A stretch of DNA of 64,000 nucleotides from Phocaeicola dorei (GTDB lineage Bacteria; Bacteroidota; Bacteroidia; Bacteroidales; Bacteroidaceae), in contig NZ_CP046176.1 in NCBI RefSeq assembly GCF_013009555.1, forward strand, positions 3,999,501-4,063,500. The letters are read 5' to 3'. The translations under genes were made by a program, and so were the position numbers. A model generated the notes under the pieces. That model saw nothing but the letters and a program-made list of their open reading frames with translations. It did no database searches and had not been told where the DNA came from. Below are positions 28,866 to 39,181 of the stretch, one piece after another. Numbering within the stretch: position 1 is the stretch's first letter; each line of letters starts with the position of its first letter.

Positions 28866-29219
28866 ATGGATTTAATTAAAATTGCTGAAGAAGCATTTGC
28901 TACTGGCAAACAGCATCCTTCATTCAAAGCTGGTGATACTATTACAGTGGCATACCGTATCGTTGAAGGTAGCAAGGAACGTGTACAGTTGTACCGTGGT
29001 GTTGTTATCAAAATCGCTGGACATGGTGACAAAAAACGTTTCACCGTTCGTAAAATGTCTGGAACTGTAGGTGTTGAACGTATTTTCCCTATCGAATCTC
29101 CGGCTATCGACAGTATCACTGTTAACAAAGTTGGTAAAGTTCGTCGTGCTAAATTGTACTATTTACGTGCTCTTACTGGCAAGAAAGCTAGAATTCAGGA
29201 AAAAAGAGTTAATCAGTAA
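28866..29219 (+). CDS. rplS: 50S ribosomal protein L19
   Basis: A 117-residue basic protein with typical L19 features: [50 protein letters not shown] and [21 protein letters not shown]19 lies at the interface of the 30S and 50S subunits. The ATG at 28866 has the L19 start MDLIKIAEE; an upstream in-frame codon at 28833 is not needed. Monocistronic, with a strong promoter and a strong terminator. Confidence 0.98.
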   Translation: MDLIKIAEEAFATGKQHPSFKAGDTITVAYRIVEGSKERVQLYRGVVIKIAGHGDKKRFTVRKMSGTVGVERIFPIESPAIDSITVNKVGKVRRAKLYYLRALTGKKARIQEKRVNQ

Positions 29220-29237
29220 GATTTATCATTCCTACAT

Positions 29238-29276
29238 AAAAAAGGAGTATCCTCTGGAAGAGGATACTCCTTTTTT
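29238..29276 (+). terminator. Rho-independent terminator of rplS
   Basis: AAAGGAGTATCCTCT (29241-29255) pairs exactly with AGAGGATACTCCTTT (29259-29273), a 15-base stem with a 3-base loop, followed by T residues. Confidence 0.9.
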
Positions 29277-29372
29277 AATTTACATCCCTTTTACTCACGA
29301 TTTTTTATATAATCATGAACAAACTGACTTGAAATAGCATTTATTTAATATTGAATCAAACTTAAACCATTT

Positions 29373-29591
29373 ATGAAAAGAATAATGTTCATCTTAGGAG
29401 TAAGCATCATTATGGCCTTACTTACTGTTACCGCAGCCTTGGCAGGTTGGTGGCTTGGAGCGTCTCTGCCTCTAGATATATCTGACACCACTCGACAAAT
29501 AGCAGCATTACTTACCGCTTCTGCTTGTACATGGATACTATATATTGTAAGTCGCAAAGTACTGACTAAAATCAGTCTCAAGCCATACTAA
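29373..29591 (+). CDS. Small two-span membrane protein of unknown function
   Basis: A 72-residue protein with two hydrophobic stretches (IMFILGVSIIMALLTVTAALAGWWLG, about 4-30, and IAALLTASACTWILYIVSR, about 43-61) and a basic C-terminus. I do not recognise the family. It has a plausible ATG and ends before a bidirectional terminator. Confidence 0.6.
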   Translation: MKRIMFILGVSIIMALLTVTAALAGWWLGASLPLDISDTTRQIAALLTASACTWILYIVSRKVLTKISLKPY

Positions 29592-29614
29592 ATAATATAG
29601 TCCATTAAAGCAAA

Positions 29615-29656
29615 AAGGTCAACCGATTCTATTCTATATTATTCTCGATTGACCTT
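29615..29656. terminator. Bidirectional terminator between the small membrane protein and the HTCS gene
   Basis: AAGGTCAACCGA (29615-29626) pairs with TCGATTGACCTT (29645-29656) with one G-T wobble. It lies between two convergent genes (stops at 29591 and 29679) and has A/T tracts on each side. Confidence 0.65.
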
Positions 29657-29678
29657 CTTATTTAAGAAAAGTTTTTCA

Positions 29679-32600
29679 TCAGTCCTTATTTTCTGTATCC
29701 TGTATCCCGGACTCTTCCTTTCCACGCAAATAAACAGAAGGTGCCACACCAAATTGTTGCTTAAAACATTTACTAAAATAGAACGGATCATTAATACCTA
29801 CTTTATAAGAAACTTCAGCTACCGTATAACGATTTTCCAACAACAGTTCTGCCGCCTTCTTCATACGAATAATCCGAATATATTCATTGGGTGAATATCC
29901 CGTCACCCCACGTATCTTACGATAAAAAACGGTTCGTCCCAATCCCATCATCGAAGCAAACTCATCAATCGTAAACTGAGCATTACCAATCTGTTGTTCC
30001 ATAACCACCTGTAATCTGTCAGCAAATTCTTTATCCTTATCAGAGGTACAAATAGCCGGTCGTACCATATTCGGATCATTCGAAAACTTCTCACGTAATT
30101 TCTCACGTTGCTCTATTAGTTTGAAAGCGCGTGCCAACAGTAGTTTCGGGCTAAAAGGCTTAGTAATATATGCATCCGCACCACTTTCCACACCTTCCAA
30201 ATGACTTTCGGCAGAACTCATAGCTGTCAATAAAATAATAGGTATATGACTTGTATCAAAATCATTTTTCAATTTTCGGGTTACCTCAAACCCTGTCATC
30301 CCCGGCATCAACACATCACAGATTATCAAATCAGCATCATACGTACGTGCACGTTCCAATCCAGACGGACCATCCGCCTCGGCCACAACTTCAAAATATT
30401 GTCCCACTTCTTCTTTCAAAAACTCACGTACATCGTTATCATCTTCTATAATAAGTACTTTCCGCTTATTAAGTGGTGCAGATGGAAGTTCCACTTCCCC
30501 TTCTTGCGCCGATATTTCTCCTGCAAGAACAGCCGCATGATGTACTTCCTCCTCTTCCAGCAACACATTATGGGGAATCAGGAAATCTTTTTCCTCATAA
30601 ACAGAAATATCAGTAGGCAAACTGACTGTAAATATAGACCCACCACCTTCATTTTCAGTATACACTATCGTACCTTTATGCACACACACCAGTTCATGTG
30701 TCAAATGCAGGCCGACTCCGACACTACTACCCGAAAAACTACTTTGCATAAAACGCTTAAATAACTCATTACGCTTCTCTTTAGGAATGCCTACACCGGA
30801 ATCGGCTACCGATATGACCAACAGTTTCCTTGCTTCATCTACCGTCACAGAAAAAGTCACTTTTCCACCACTGGGCGTATATTTGAAAGCATTAGACAAT
30901 AAATTATAAGTCACTTTATCCAAATAACCCTTATCGATAAACATCTTATAAGAGGCTACAGATGGCAAAAACTTGAAATCCATATTCTTAGACTCAGCAG
31001 CATCATTGAAACTCAGAAAAATTTCATACAAGAAAGCCATGACATCCGTTTCCTCTAAAGAAAGGGCCAGTTTATTATTCTGCATCTTACGGAATTCCAG
31101 CAACTGATTGATAAGACGCAACATACGCTGGGTACTTTTATCCATGACCTTCAATGAATAAGCCATTTCTTTAGGGATTTTACCACCACGCTGTATCTTC
31201 TCCAATGCTCCTTGTATCAAAGTCAAGGGAGTACGGAACTCATGAGAGATATTCGTGAAAAAAACTAATTTATACTCTGTCAGCTGTTTCTCCACCTGTA
31301 TACGATTACGCAAAGTATTAAAGTCACGCATCAGTCTGAAAGTGATGTATAACGCCCCCCCTATCAAAATAGCATAAATAAAGAAAGCCCAAGTAGTTTT
31401 CCAAAAAGGAGGAACAACGATAATCTTCAAAATCGTTTCTTTATCTCCCCACACACCTACCCCATTACAAGCTTTCACCCGCAATTTATAAGTACCGGGT
31501 ACCAGGTTCTTATAAGCTGCAAAATTCAACGAAGACGGTATACTCCACTCCTTATCATAATTATCTAACCGATACGTATATTTAGTACTATTCGTTCCGG
31601 AATAATCAAATGTAGAGAAATCTATGACAAAAGAATTTTGGAAATATTTCAACTCAATTTCATCTGTATAAATCAACGAACGGCCTAACGGAGAATCCAC
31701 ATCGCCTGGGCGCATAGCAATACCATTAATTCGAAGATTGGTAAAAGCTGCCATAGGAGTTACAGTAGAATTATTCACAATTTTGCCGGGAGTGATAACA
31801 ACTAATCCATAATTAGAACCAAACATCAGTTTACCATCCTTACTCACACAACCACTGTTCTCACTATAAACATTCCCCAACGCATATGCTGAAAAAAAGA
31901 AATTTTCAAAAGCATGCGTATCCGGATCAAAACGAGAAATACCATATTCCGTCGCAACCCAAAGTTTGCCCTCCCTGTCTTCAACAATAGATTGCACCAT
32001 ACTATTTACCAACCCATCACTTCCATCATAATGCTCAAAAGTCAAGTTTCTGTAATCACCTTCTGGCATGCACATACTGAATCCTTTTCCTGAAGTACCA
32101 ACCCATATCCGACCCTTACTATCTTGATGGATACACTTTATTTCATTACTACGTAACTTACCGTTATTATAATTATAAGTAATATAGTTATCCGGATCAT
32201 TCATTAACGAATCAGGATTAAATATGTAAACCCCAGCACTAGTACCCACCCATATCCATCCATTATTGTCTTCCTGTATCACACGAATCTGACGCTGGCT
32301 ATAAAAATTGTTCAAAAACCGCTTGAATACATACCTATCCTTTTCCTTAACCGCCAAATTCAATCCACCGCCAAAAGTGCCTATCCACATTCTATTCTTT
32401 CGGTCCCGGTAAAGAGTAAAGATATTATTATTTCCAATAGACAGAGGATCATCCGAGTGATAAGTGTACCATCTTCCGTCAATACTCAATCCGTTTCCAC
32501 GGCTCCCCAACCAAATACTACCATCAGCCCCTTCCTCAACAGCATAAATATTAGAATCAAAATAACGACTGCTCTCTATAGTTTTCAAATGAGGGTCATA

Positions 32601-33965
32601 AATATACAATCCTCCACGACGGGTACCCAACCAAATCTTATCATCAGGCATACGGTTGATCATACGCACGGTATTTGAACGGTCTGATAAAGTTTCATCT
32701 TCAGGAAAAATACGCTCAGCTCCTTCATTCAAGACCGAAAGACGAGAAATACCCGTATATTCCGAACTAACCCAAATACCACCGGCACGATCCTCCATAA
32801 TATATTGCAAAAAATTTGAAGTGATATGACTGAATCCATTAATATTGGATTCGAAATGCTGCAATTCATCAGTTGCCAAATCATAAGCAAACAAACCGTT
32901 ACCATAAGTGGAAATCCAAACTATATCACGAGAATCATGAACTATGTGGTAACGTTCCTCATCTATATAATTTACTTTATCAGCCGGAATCAGTTGGAAA
33001 GACTTGACAAATCTGGTCTTGGCATTGACATACCATACCTTACCCGTATGATTATAAATCCAAAAATTCCCCCGGTTGTCAATCTGAACTTGTCCTTTTT
33101 TTATATTCAGTTCCGTATCCAAACTTACCTGATGAGTTTTCAAATTGAAGACATAACTGCCATCTTCCGTAAAAACAATCCAATCGTTTTGCAAGCGCAT
33201 GGTACTATATACTTTACTACCTTCACCTAAACGAGTAACAATACGGCTATCCTCTCCTTCTCTCTTCAACGAAATTGTTCCTGTTCCCGAAAGAAAAAAA
33301 ACATCTTTACCAAAAGACATCATCTTGGAAGCATCATGATTTTCTTCCACCAATACTGCCTTGTCCTCTACCACTTGAGCTATACCGTCATGGCTACCAA
33401 TCCATATTCTTCCTTGTTCATCCTCAGATATATAAGTAACATTATTAGAAGGGAGATTATTATTTTCTTTCTTGAAAACTATAGATGTAAACCCACCATT
33501 CATATAAGTCACTTTACGACACCCGTTTCCATCCTGCCATAACCAGACATTACCTTCACGGTCAGTCATCTTATAGCTATACAGTTGTTTATATTCCCCA
33601 CAACCGGTAAAATCAACAAAGCAATCTTTCTTCAGATCATAACAACTAAACAACTCGGCAGAAGTCGCAATCCACAAGAAACCATTTTTATCTTCTTCCA
33701 AATCGCGAATCCGATGGTCTATCAACGAAATTTTATTTCCGCCCTCAGGACGAAAAGTCACAAACGAATTCCCGTCATAACGACTAAGCCCATTCAACGT
33801 TCCCATCCAGATAAAGCCTTTGCTATCCTGATATATATATCGAATTGAGTTATTGGCGACTCCATCTCCCGTAGTCATATGAGTAGAACGCACCTCGACT
33901 GATGCGGCAATACTCTGACTGAAAAGAATAAAGAATGCCCATAAAGTATAGATGTGTTTTTTCAT
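29679..33965 (-). CDS. Hybrid two-component system (HTCS) sensor/AraC regulator
   Basis: A 1428-residue full-length HTCS. After a signal peptide, residues about 30-740 are Reg_prop beta-propeller blades (IWIGTFGGGLN, IWVGTSGKG) and about 745-850 a Y_Y_Y domain. The membrane span is about 858-880 and the kinase H-box is ISHEFRTPL (His908). ATPase N and G boxes (NLLSNAFKYTP; DSGVGI), a receiver with the phosphoacceptor in ICDVLMPGMTG (Asp1217) and a C-terminal AraC HTH (YKVGINDPFYFSKCFK) follow. It probably senses a rhamnogalacturonan fragment and turns on the pectin operon that ends 82 bases away. ATG 33965 is preferred over 33977. Confidence 0.95.
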   Translation of the reverse strand: MKKHIYTLWAFFILFSQSIAASVEVRSTHMTTGDGVANNSIRYIYQDSKGFIWMGTLNGLSRYDGNSFVTFRPEGGNKISLIDHRIRDLEEDKNGFLWIATSAELFSCYDLKKDCFVDFTGCGEYKQLYSYKMTDREGNVWLWQDGNGCRKVTYMNGGFTSIVFKKENNNLPSNNVTYISEDEQGRIWIGSHDGIAQVVEDKAVLVEENHDASKMMSFGKDVFFLSGTGTISLKREGEDSRIVTRLGEGSKVYSTMRLQNDWIVFTEDGSYVFNLKTHQVSLDTELNIKKGQVQIDNRGNFWIYNHTGKVWYVNAKTRFVKSFQLIPADKVNYIDEERYHIVHDSRDIVWISTYGNGLFAYDLATDELQHFESNINGFSHITSNFLQYIMEDRAGGIWVSSEYTGISRLSVLNEGAERIFPEDETLSDRSNTVRMINRMPDDKIWLGTRRGGLYIYDPHLKTIESSRYFDSNIYAVEEGADGSIWLGSRGNGLSIDGRWYTYHSDDPLSIGNNNIFTLYRDRKNRMWIGTFGGGLNLAVKEKDRYVFKRFLNNFYSQRQIRVIQEDNNGWIWVGTSAGVYIFNPDSLMNDPDNYITYNYNNGKLRSNEIKCIHQDSKGRIWVGTSGKGFSMCMPEGDYRNLTFEHYDGSDGLVNSMVQSIVEDREGKLWVATEYGISRFDPDTHAFENFFFSAYALGNVYSENSGCVSKDGKLMFGSNYGLVVITPGKIVNNSTVTPMAAFTNLRINGIAMRPGDVDSPLGRSLIYTDEIELKYFQNSFVIDFSTFDYSGTNSTKYTYRLDNYDKEWSIPSSLNFAAYKNLVPGTYKLRVKACNGVGVWGDKETILKIIVVPPFWKTTWAFFIYAILIGGALYITFRLMRDFNTLRNRIQVEKQLTEYKLVFFTNISHEFRTPLTLIQGALEKIQRGGKIPKEMAYSLKVMDKSTQRMLRLINQLLEFRKMQNNKLALSLEETDVMAFLYEIFLSFNDAAESKNMDFKFLPSVASYKMFIDKGYLDKVTYNLLSNAFKYTPSGGKVTFSVTVDEARKLLVISVADSGVGIPKEKRNELFKRFMQSSFSGSSVGVGLHLTHELVCVHKGTIVYTENEGGGSIFTVSLPTDISVYEEKDFLIPHNVLLEEEEVHHAAVLAGEISAQEGEVELPSAPLNKRKVLIIEDDNDVREFLKEEVGQYFEVVAEADGPSGLERARTYDADLIICDVLMPGMTGFEVTRKLKNDFDTSHIPIILLTAMSSAESHLEGVESGADAYITKPFSPKLLLARAFKLIEQREKLREKFSNDPNMVRPAICTSDKDKEFADRLQVVMEQQIGNAQFTIDEFASMMGLGRTVFYRKIRGVTGYSPNEYIRIIRMKKAAELLLENRYTVAEVSYKVGINDPFYFSKCFKQQFGVAPSVYLRGKEESGIQDTENKD

Positions 33966-33993
33966 ATCATTCATCATAGTGTTGTTGTGCCTG

Positions 33994-34001
33994 CAAAGGT
34001 A
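33994..34001 (-). promoter_or_regulatory. Candidate -7 box (TACCTTTG) for the HTCS gene
   Basis: Minus-strand TACCTTTG matches TAnnTTTG 28 bases upstream of the start at 33965. A TTTG (34018-34021 on this strand) lies 16 bases further, inside the terminator of the preceding operon. Confidence 0.45.
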
Positions 34002-34002
34002 T

Positions 34003-34043
34003 AAAAAAAGAGTGTATCAAAATGAATCGATACACTCTTTTTT
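34003..34043 (-). terminator. Terminator of the pectin operon (after rhaM)
   Basis: GAGTGTATC (34010-34018) pairs exactly with GATACACTC (34029-34037), with a T7 run on the minus-strand exit side. It lies 4 bases past the rhaM stop. Confidence 0.8.
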
Positions 34044-34046
34044 ATC

Positions 34047-34361
34047 TTAGTCCATGTGGAAGACTTCAGGCAGCGGGATGGTTACCGGAGAATTATCCGG
34101 ATTTACTTCCATGATATCCGCCATATAATCCCACCATTTCTGTACAATGGGATTGGCCCCCATATCTTGCGAAGACTCATCTCCTTTTGTCTTCTGACAG
34201 GCAAACAGAATATTAGTATCCTTATCCCAATAAATGGAGTAATCATATACTCCTCCATCAGATAACATTTTCTTCAATTCCGGCCAAATAGCCGCATGTC
34301 TTTTTTCGTACTCTTTCTCAAAGCCCGGCTTCAAGAACATCTTAAAAGCTTCACGTTTCAT
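34047..34361 (-). CDS. rhaM: L-rhamnose mutarotase
   Basis: A 104-residue cytoplasmic protein with the RhaM pattern: KPGFEKEYEKRHAAIWPEL (the His of the ERHA-like segment is catalytic in the family), YDYSIYWD, NILFAC and the C-terminal VQKWWDYMADIM. It converts between alpha and beta anomers of L-rhamnose, feeding rhamnose isomerase. It is the last gene of the long pectin operon, 36 bases after GH105, and its presence is strong support that rhamnose is the product of the operon. Confidence 0.95.
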   Translation of the reverse strand: MKREAFKMFLKPGFEKEYEKRHAAIWPELKKMLSDGGVYDYSIYWDKDTNILFACQKTKGDESSQDMGANPIVQKWWDYMADIMEVNPDNSPVTIPLPEVFHMD

Positions 34362-34397
34362 GGTATTTTCCTCCTTTTTTTAAGTTCTGTTTTTTTC

Positions 34398-35813
34398 TTA
34401 TTTAGCTCCACCATCCATTACATGGAAAATAGGTTCTGAAGTCTTTTGTTCCGTACGGTAATACTGCACGGCGCTGTCATTCATTTTAGGATGTTGTTTG
34501 TTCAGCATATTAATCATCTCAGCACCCGCCCAAAGTACCGGACCATAACCGTGGGCAGCATATACATTGACCGGACGATAATAATAAAAAGCCGGATCAA
34601 AAGCCATACCTGTTCCTACACAAGTTCCGTCTACTTGACCTTCCGCATTGATTTGAGTCGTTACGGCATGCCATCCCAACTGTGCCACCGGTCCGTATGC
34701 CATAGCGTCAATCCATCCTTTATTGATAGCATGAGCAAAGCAATATACATAAATAGCCGTGGCTGAAGTTTCCAGATAAGAATCATTACGATCCAGCAAC
34801 TGATGCCAGAAACCTTCACCACTTTGACATGCAGCAAGACCACGTACATGAGTACGGAACAGATCTAGAATTTTATCGCGCTGAGGATAATCCTCCGGCA
34901 ACACATCCAATACCTCACACATAGTCAACAACGCCCAACCATTGGCACGTCCCCAATGGAAAGCAGGATGATCCTGCATACCTTCCACCCATCCATGACG
35001 GAAAAGTTTCTTCTCGGGAACCCACATACGGTCTGCAAATTGAAATATCTGACGTACAGCTTCGCTCAAATAGGCCTGTTGTTTATCACCTGCGATACAC
35101 GAATACCAAGCTATCGGTGGAATACCCATAAACATATCGTCCAACCATAACGTATTATGTTGTGGACGGGTACGGGCAAATGTTCCATCAGCAAGACGAT
35201 ACTCCTTATTCACAATAAAATCCATATAATTATCAATCAACGGCTTAAGTTCCGGTGAATTTTTCTTCATCTGCACCTTGACCATAGCCGCGCACACCGC
35301 CCCGGCATCATCCAATGCATGAGGAGTCAAAATTTGTTTCATTTGCGGATCTACAGTTCCATACTTTTCCAATACTTTACGGAAGTGTGGAGCAACCTCG
35401 GCCAGAAACTGAAAACGATCTGTTACATATTTATAATAAGCCTGATCCCCTGTAGCCTCAGCAGCAGCCAACATAGCTGAATAAGTCACCCCCCATTCAT
35501 AACTTGCCAGACGGAAAGCACCTCGTTCCAGCTGTGCATCAGCCGTCATATTGGCATAATCCGTAATAACCTTACCTGTATTCTTATCAACGACACGAGT
35601 CGGAGTATTCTTTTCCAAATAACGAAGGACACGATCCATATCGGCCTTTATCTCCTCTGTAGTGAGCATACCGTAAGGCACTTTGTATGCAGGTTGCAAC
35701 AAGTGTAACGGCGTATTCGAATCATTCAGTACTTCTTTCTTCTTTTGCGCATTCGCACCCGTTCCTGCCAGCAGCAACAGAGCGCCCATCATACTTAATG
35801 TTTTCAGATTCAT
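34398..35813 (-). CDS. GH105 unsaturated rhamnogalacturonyl hydrolase
   Basis: A 471-residue exported enzyme (signal ends ANAQ, residue 23). The (alpha/alpha)6 barrel of GH105 is recognisable: LASYEWGVTYSAM, PHALDDAGAVCAAM, NTLWLDDMFMGIPP (Asp225/226, likely the catalytic acid region) and HWGRANGWALLTM. GH105 enzymes remove the 4,5-unsaturated galacturonic acid from oligosaccharides made by rhamnogalacturonan lyases such as the PL11 encoded 12 bases upstream. Confidence 0.92.
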   Translation of the reverse strand: MNLKTLSMMGALLLLAGTGANAQKKKEVLNDSNTPLHLLQPAYKVPYGMLTTEEIKADMDRVLRYLEKNTPTRVVDKNTGKVITDYANMTADAQLERGAFRLASYEWGVTYSAMLAAAEATGDQAYYKYVTDRFQFLAEVAPHFRKVLEKYGTVDPQMKQILTPHALDDAGAVCAAMVKVQMKKNSPELKPLIDNYMDFIVNKEYRLADGTFARTRPQHNTLWLDDMFMGIPPIAWYSCIAGDKQQAYLSEAVRQIFQFADRMWVPEKKLFRHGWVEGMQDHPAFHWGRANGWALLTMCEVLDVLPEDYPQRDKILDLFRTHVRGLAACQSGEGFWHQLLDRNDSYLETSATAIYVYCFAHAINKGWIDAMAYGPVAQLGWHAVTTQINAEGQVDGTCVGTGMAFDPAFYYYRPVNVYAAHGYGPVLWAGAEMINMLNKQHPKMNDSAVQYYRTEQKTSEPIFHVMDGGAK

Positions 35814-35825
35814 GGTATATAGTCT

Positions 35826-37733
35826 TTATTTATTTTTAAATTCATAACCTCTAAATATCCCCTCTTTCAAATCCGGTCCGAAATAAAAACCAGGCTGGGT
35901 AGGCTGGTTGTATGCCACATTTTGAGTAGCGATACTGATACGATACACCGGATCTTCCAAGAAAGTATGAAAACGGTATTCAGTCGGTATCCGCGACACA
36001 TACAGACGAAGTGCCGAATTATCTTCCGTACGGAGCAGCACCTCCTCACGCCAATCACCTATTATATCTCCCTGCAAACAAGGATTGGACTTCGTACCAT
36101 TATTTGAATCCGTTCCATCAAATATCATTAACGGACGACATACATCGTCTTCCCAATCATACTTGGTTATCCTGTTTTTATCCAGCAACTCACGAAGCAA
36201 ATCTCCATCCCACCATACAGCCATATTGACTGAAAAGCTCTTGAGGTCAGAACGAATCACTTCACCTTTTATATTACGTACTCCTTTTGAATCGGATGAC
36301 CACATCTCCACTCCCGGATTGCGCGGATCAACATCAGCAGCCATACACCGACCTACATCTATACTACTTTTCACCTGAAACAACACTTCACCCGTAGCCG
36401 CATTACGGAAAGTGGAACCATCTTTCTTATTTTCATGACAATCCCAAACCTGCAAACCTTTTAATCCGGGAGCAAATTGTGTTAGATGCATAGCGTCTCC
36501 ATGCCCCATACGGGTAGAATACAATCCTTTTCCATCATGATCAATAGCACAAGAACCATAAATTATTTCATCACATCCGTCACCATCCACATCGCCTACG
36601 CGAAGATTATGGTTACCCTGCCCGGCATAGTCTCCACACCCCGGATTATTGCTGTCGAACACCCAATGTTGTTTCAAGTTCTTGCCATCCCAGTCGAATG
36701 CCGCCAGCACAGCGCGGGTATAATATCCACGACACATCACCACACTGGGATGTACTCCATCCAGATAAGCTACACAAGCAAGGAAACGGTCACTGCGGTT
36801 GGCACGGTTGTCTCCCCAGTCGGTCAATTTACCACGAGCCGGAACATAATCAATTGTTTTCATCGCTTCTCCTGTCAGTCCGTTGAATACAGTCAAGTAT
36901 TCGTTACCAGTCAGGATACGTCCTTGGTTACGAGGTGTATTTCCATGGGAATTTCCGTCTGTGATACCCGGTTCACGGTAATCAGCCTTGGCATCACCTA
37001 TTATCTTTCCTTTTCCATCCTTTGTTCCATCAGAAGTCTTCATGACTACTTCCGCCTTACCATCTCCATCCAAATCAAACACCATAAACTGAGTATAGTG
37101 TGCTCCGGCACGGACATTATGCCCTAAGTCAATGCGCCACAATTTTTCTCCTGTAAGACGATAGCAATCAAAATAAACATTTCCGGTATAACCGTCATGA
37201 GCATTGTCATGTGCATTAGAAGGATCCCACTTTAAAATAATCTCATATTCACCGTCGCCGTCCACATCACCTATAGATGCGTCATTAGGACTATAGGTGT
37301 ATTTTTGTCCCGAAGGAGTCACACCTTCTGCCGGCCTGTCCAGAGGAATATCGATATAACCAGACGGAGCATTAGCCGGCAAAGTATAATTTCCATTCAA
37401 CTTACCTGTTTCAACCCCATTTATCATCGGTTTTACAGTATATACCGCTTTTTCATTACCCGAGTAAGTATCTCGATAAAAAGTACCTGTAGAATTGGGG
37501 ACTTCCGCTATTTTCTCTCCATTTCTATATACATTGAAAGAAGTATTGATCGGATCGGAAGACAGGTAACGCCACGACACCACTACCTCCGATGGATTTT
37601 CACGAATGGCCACAACGCCACGCCCCAACTGTTCTTTTTGCAGTTTAGAATAATTGTAGGCCGGTTGGGCAACCGTTACAGTTGCCACACACAGAGCAGC
37701 TAAAGCACTCCATAGTTTTTTTTGTGTTTTCAT
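35826..37733 (-). CDS. PL11 rhamnogalacturonan lyase
   Basis: A 635-residue exported lyase (signal ends VAQPA). Typical PL11 blocks are present: GRGVVAIRE at the start, SIGDVDGDGEYEIILKWDPSNAHDN, an eight-bladed propeller with repeated calcium-type DxDGDG motifs, and the C-terminal NVAYNQPTQPGFYFGPD. It cleaves the GalA-Rha backbone of RG-I by beta-elimination, calcium dependent. Its start overlaps the stop of the GH28 gene by four bases (ATGA), which points to coupled translation. A second PL11 lies at 61430-63274. Confidence 0.95.
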   Translation of the reverse strand: MKTQKKLWSALAALCVATVTVAQPAYNYSKLQKEQLGRGVVAIRENPSEVVVSWRYLSSDPINTSFNVYRNGEKIAEVPNSTGTFYRDTYSGNEKAVYTVKPMINGVETGKLNGNYTLPANAPSGYIDIPLDRPAEGVTPSGQKYTYSPNDASIGDVDGDGEYEIILKWDPSNAHDNAHDGYTGNVYFDCYRLTGEKLWRIDLGHNVRAGAHYTQFMVFDLDGDGKAEVVMKTSDGTKDGKGKIIGDAKADYREPGITDGNSHGNTPRNQGRILTGNEYLTVFNGLTGEAMKTIDYVPARGKLTDWGDNRANRSDRFLACVAYLDGVHPSVVMCRGYYTRAVLAAFDWDGKNLKQHWVFDSNNPGCGDYAGQGNHNLRVGDVDGDGCDEIIYGSCAIDHDGKGLYSTRMGHGDAMHLTQFAPGLKGLQVWDCHENKKDGSTFRNAATGEVLFQVKSSIDVGRCMAADVDPRNPGVEMWSSDSKGVRNIKGEVIRSDLKSFSVNMAVWWDGDLLRELLDKNRITKYDWEDDVCRPLMIFDGTDSNNGTKSNPCLQGDIIGDWREEVLLRTEDNSALRLYVSRIPTEYRFHTFLEDPVYRISIATQNVAYNQPTQPGFYFGPDLKEGIFRGYEFKNK

Positions 37734-39118
37734 TGTTTATCTTGTTTCTCCTTGTAAATTATATTTTCCTCCACCACATTCTCCGCATTTACCACATTCT
37801 TCACAAACTTTGTAACTTCACCCACAGTCACATTCCTTATTTCCACATTCTTGATAGGAAGACGGGCATCGCCTTTCAAATCATAAACAGCCTCGGTACG
37901 GTCGCAAGTCACACTATCCATATAAAGTCCGTTGATGAATGTAATGCTATCCTGATAGGTAGGTACCAAATCACGCCACTGGTAAAGCACATCCGTATCC
38001 ACTTCGAGTACACGTTGCATCTTTCCCGCTTTCACATTTTTCATCCAGATATTTTCAATAAATCCGCCACGGCGATGATTGGTTTTAGCAAAGAAAAGAC
38101 GGAATACAGAATCGGGAGCCGTACAATTGTGCATGTACACATTCCGTACACCACCAGACATTTCACTACCGATTCCCAGTAAAGTATGTCCTTTCAAAAT
38201 ATCACAATGGCGTATCACAATATTCTCACAAGGAGTATTCAGACGCCATGCATCCTGATTACGCCCTGCCTTGATAACCACAGCATCATCCCCTTGATCG
38301 AACACACAGTTCTCTATCAAGAAGTTGCAGCTCATTTCCAAATCAATTCCATCATTGTTATGACCATGAGCCTTTACATCCAGATTACGTACGATACCAC
38401 CATCACACATATAAAGATGTATAGTCCAAAAAGGACTCTGGCGAATCTTGAATTCATCCAGCAGCACATTTTTACACCGGTTGAAATGTATCAAATGAGG
38501 ACGAAGATGATTTTCTCCTTTTGCCATCTGACGCTGTTCTACAGGTACATCGGTAGAAGCCATCGTATATAACTCTTTCAAAGCATCCATGTGAGGTTTA
38601 GGACGCTTGAACCAGATTTTCCAAGTATCCATAATAGGAGCCAATGTTCCTTTTCCGGTAATAGCAATATTCTCACAATCCATAGCATACAGCAACGGAG
38701 AATAGTTGTAACATTCCATACCCTCCCATGAAGTCATCACAGCAGGCAGATAATCAGAAGGATTATCTGTAAAGCGTAATATGGCATTTTCTTCCAAATG
38801 AAGATTTACATTACTTTGAAAATGAATAGGTCCTGTCAACCATTCCCCTTCAGGAATAACCACACGGCCTCCTCCGGCCTTATTACAAGCTGCTATGGCT
38901 TTGGCGATGGCCTCCGTATTCACTGTTTCCCCACCTTTCACCGCACCATAATCCACAATGGAAAAATCTTGTTCGGGAAAAACACATTCTTTGATGGGTT
39001 CCATAGCAAAAGGAGCATCAACTATTACCATTTTATACTTTGGAACCGGTGCTGTACATGATACGGCAAAAGCTACGGCCGCAATACCAGCCAAAGATTT
39101 AAAAAAAGTCTTCTTCAT
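37730..39118 (-). CDS. GH28 polygalacturonase-family lipoprotein
   Basis: A 462-residue lipoprotein (AVSC, Cys21). The right-handed beta-helix of GH28 is visible, with NNDGIDLE (Asp256), QGDDAVVIKAG (Asp277/278) and GHTLLGIGSE (His311), which correspond to the family catalytic motifs NTD, DD and GHG. It would hydrolyse galacturonic-acid links, as an exo-polygalacturonase or rhamnogalacturonan galacturonohydrolase; the neighbours favour an RG role. It lies 63 bases downstream of GH115. Confidence 0.92.
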   Translation of the reverse strand: MKKTFFKSLAGIAAVAFAVSCTAPVPKYKMVIVDAPFAMEPIKECVFPEQDFSIVDYGAVKGGETVNTEAIAKAIAACNKAGGGRVVIPEGEWLTGPIHFQSNVNLHLEENAILRFTDNPSDYLPAVMTSWEGMECYNYSPLLYAMDCENIAITGKGTLAPIMDTWKIWFKRPKPHMDALKELYTMASTDVPVEQRQMAKGENHLRPHLIHFNRCKNVLLDEFKIRQSPFWTIHLYMCDGGIVRNLDVKAHGHNNDGIDLEMSCNFLIENCVFDQGDDAVVIKAGRNQDAWRLNTPCENIVIRHCDILKGHTLLGIGSEMSGGVRNVYMHNCTAPDSVFRLFFAKTNHRRGGFIENIWMKNVKAGKMQRVLEVDTDVLYQWRDLVPTYQDSITFINGLYMDSVTCDRTEAVYDLKGDARLPIKNVEIRNVTVGEVTKFVKNVVNAENVVEENIIYKEKQDKQ

Positions 39119-39181
39119 TTTATCTGTTGTTTTTCATTGTAATTTCTGTATGCACAAATATCCTGAATATCTTCGTTCACC

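Noticed and set aside
36486..37127. Open frame of 213 codons on the plus strand
   Set aside because: Antisense to the PL11 gene; PL11 motifs in the other frame are continuous, so this is a shadow.
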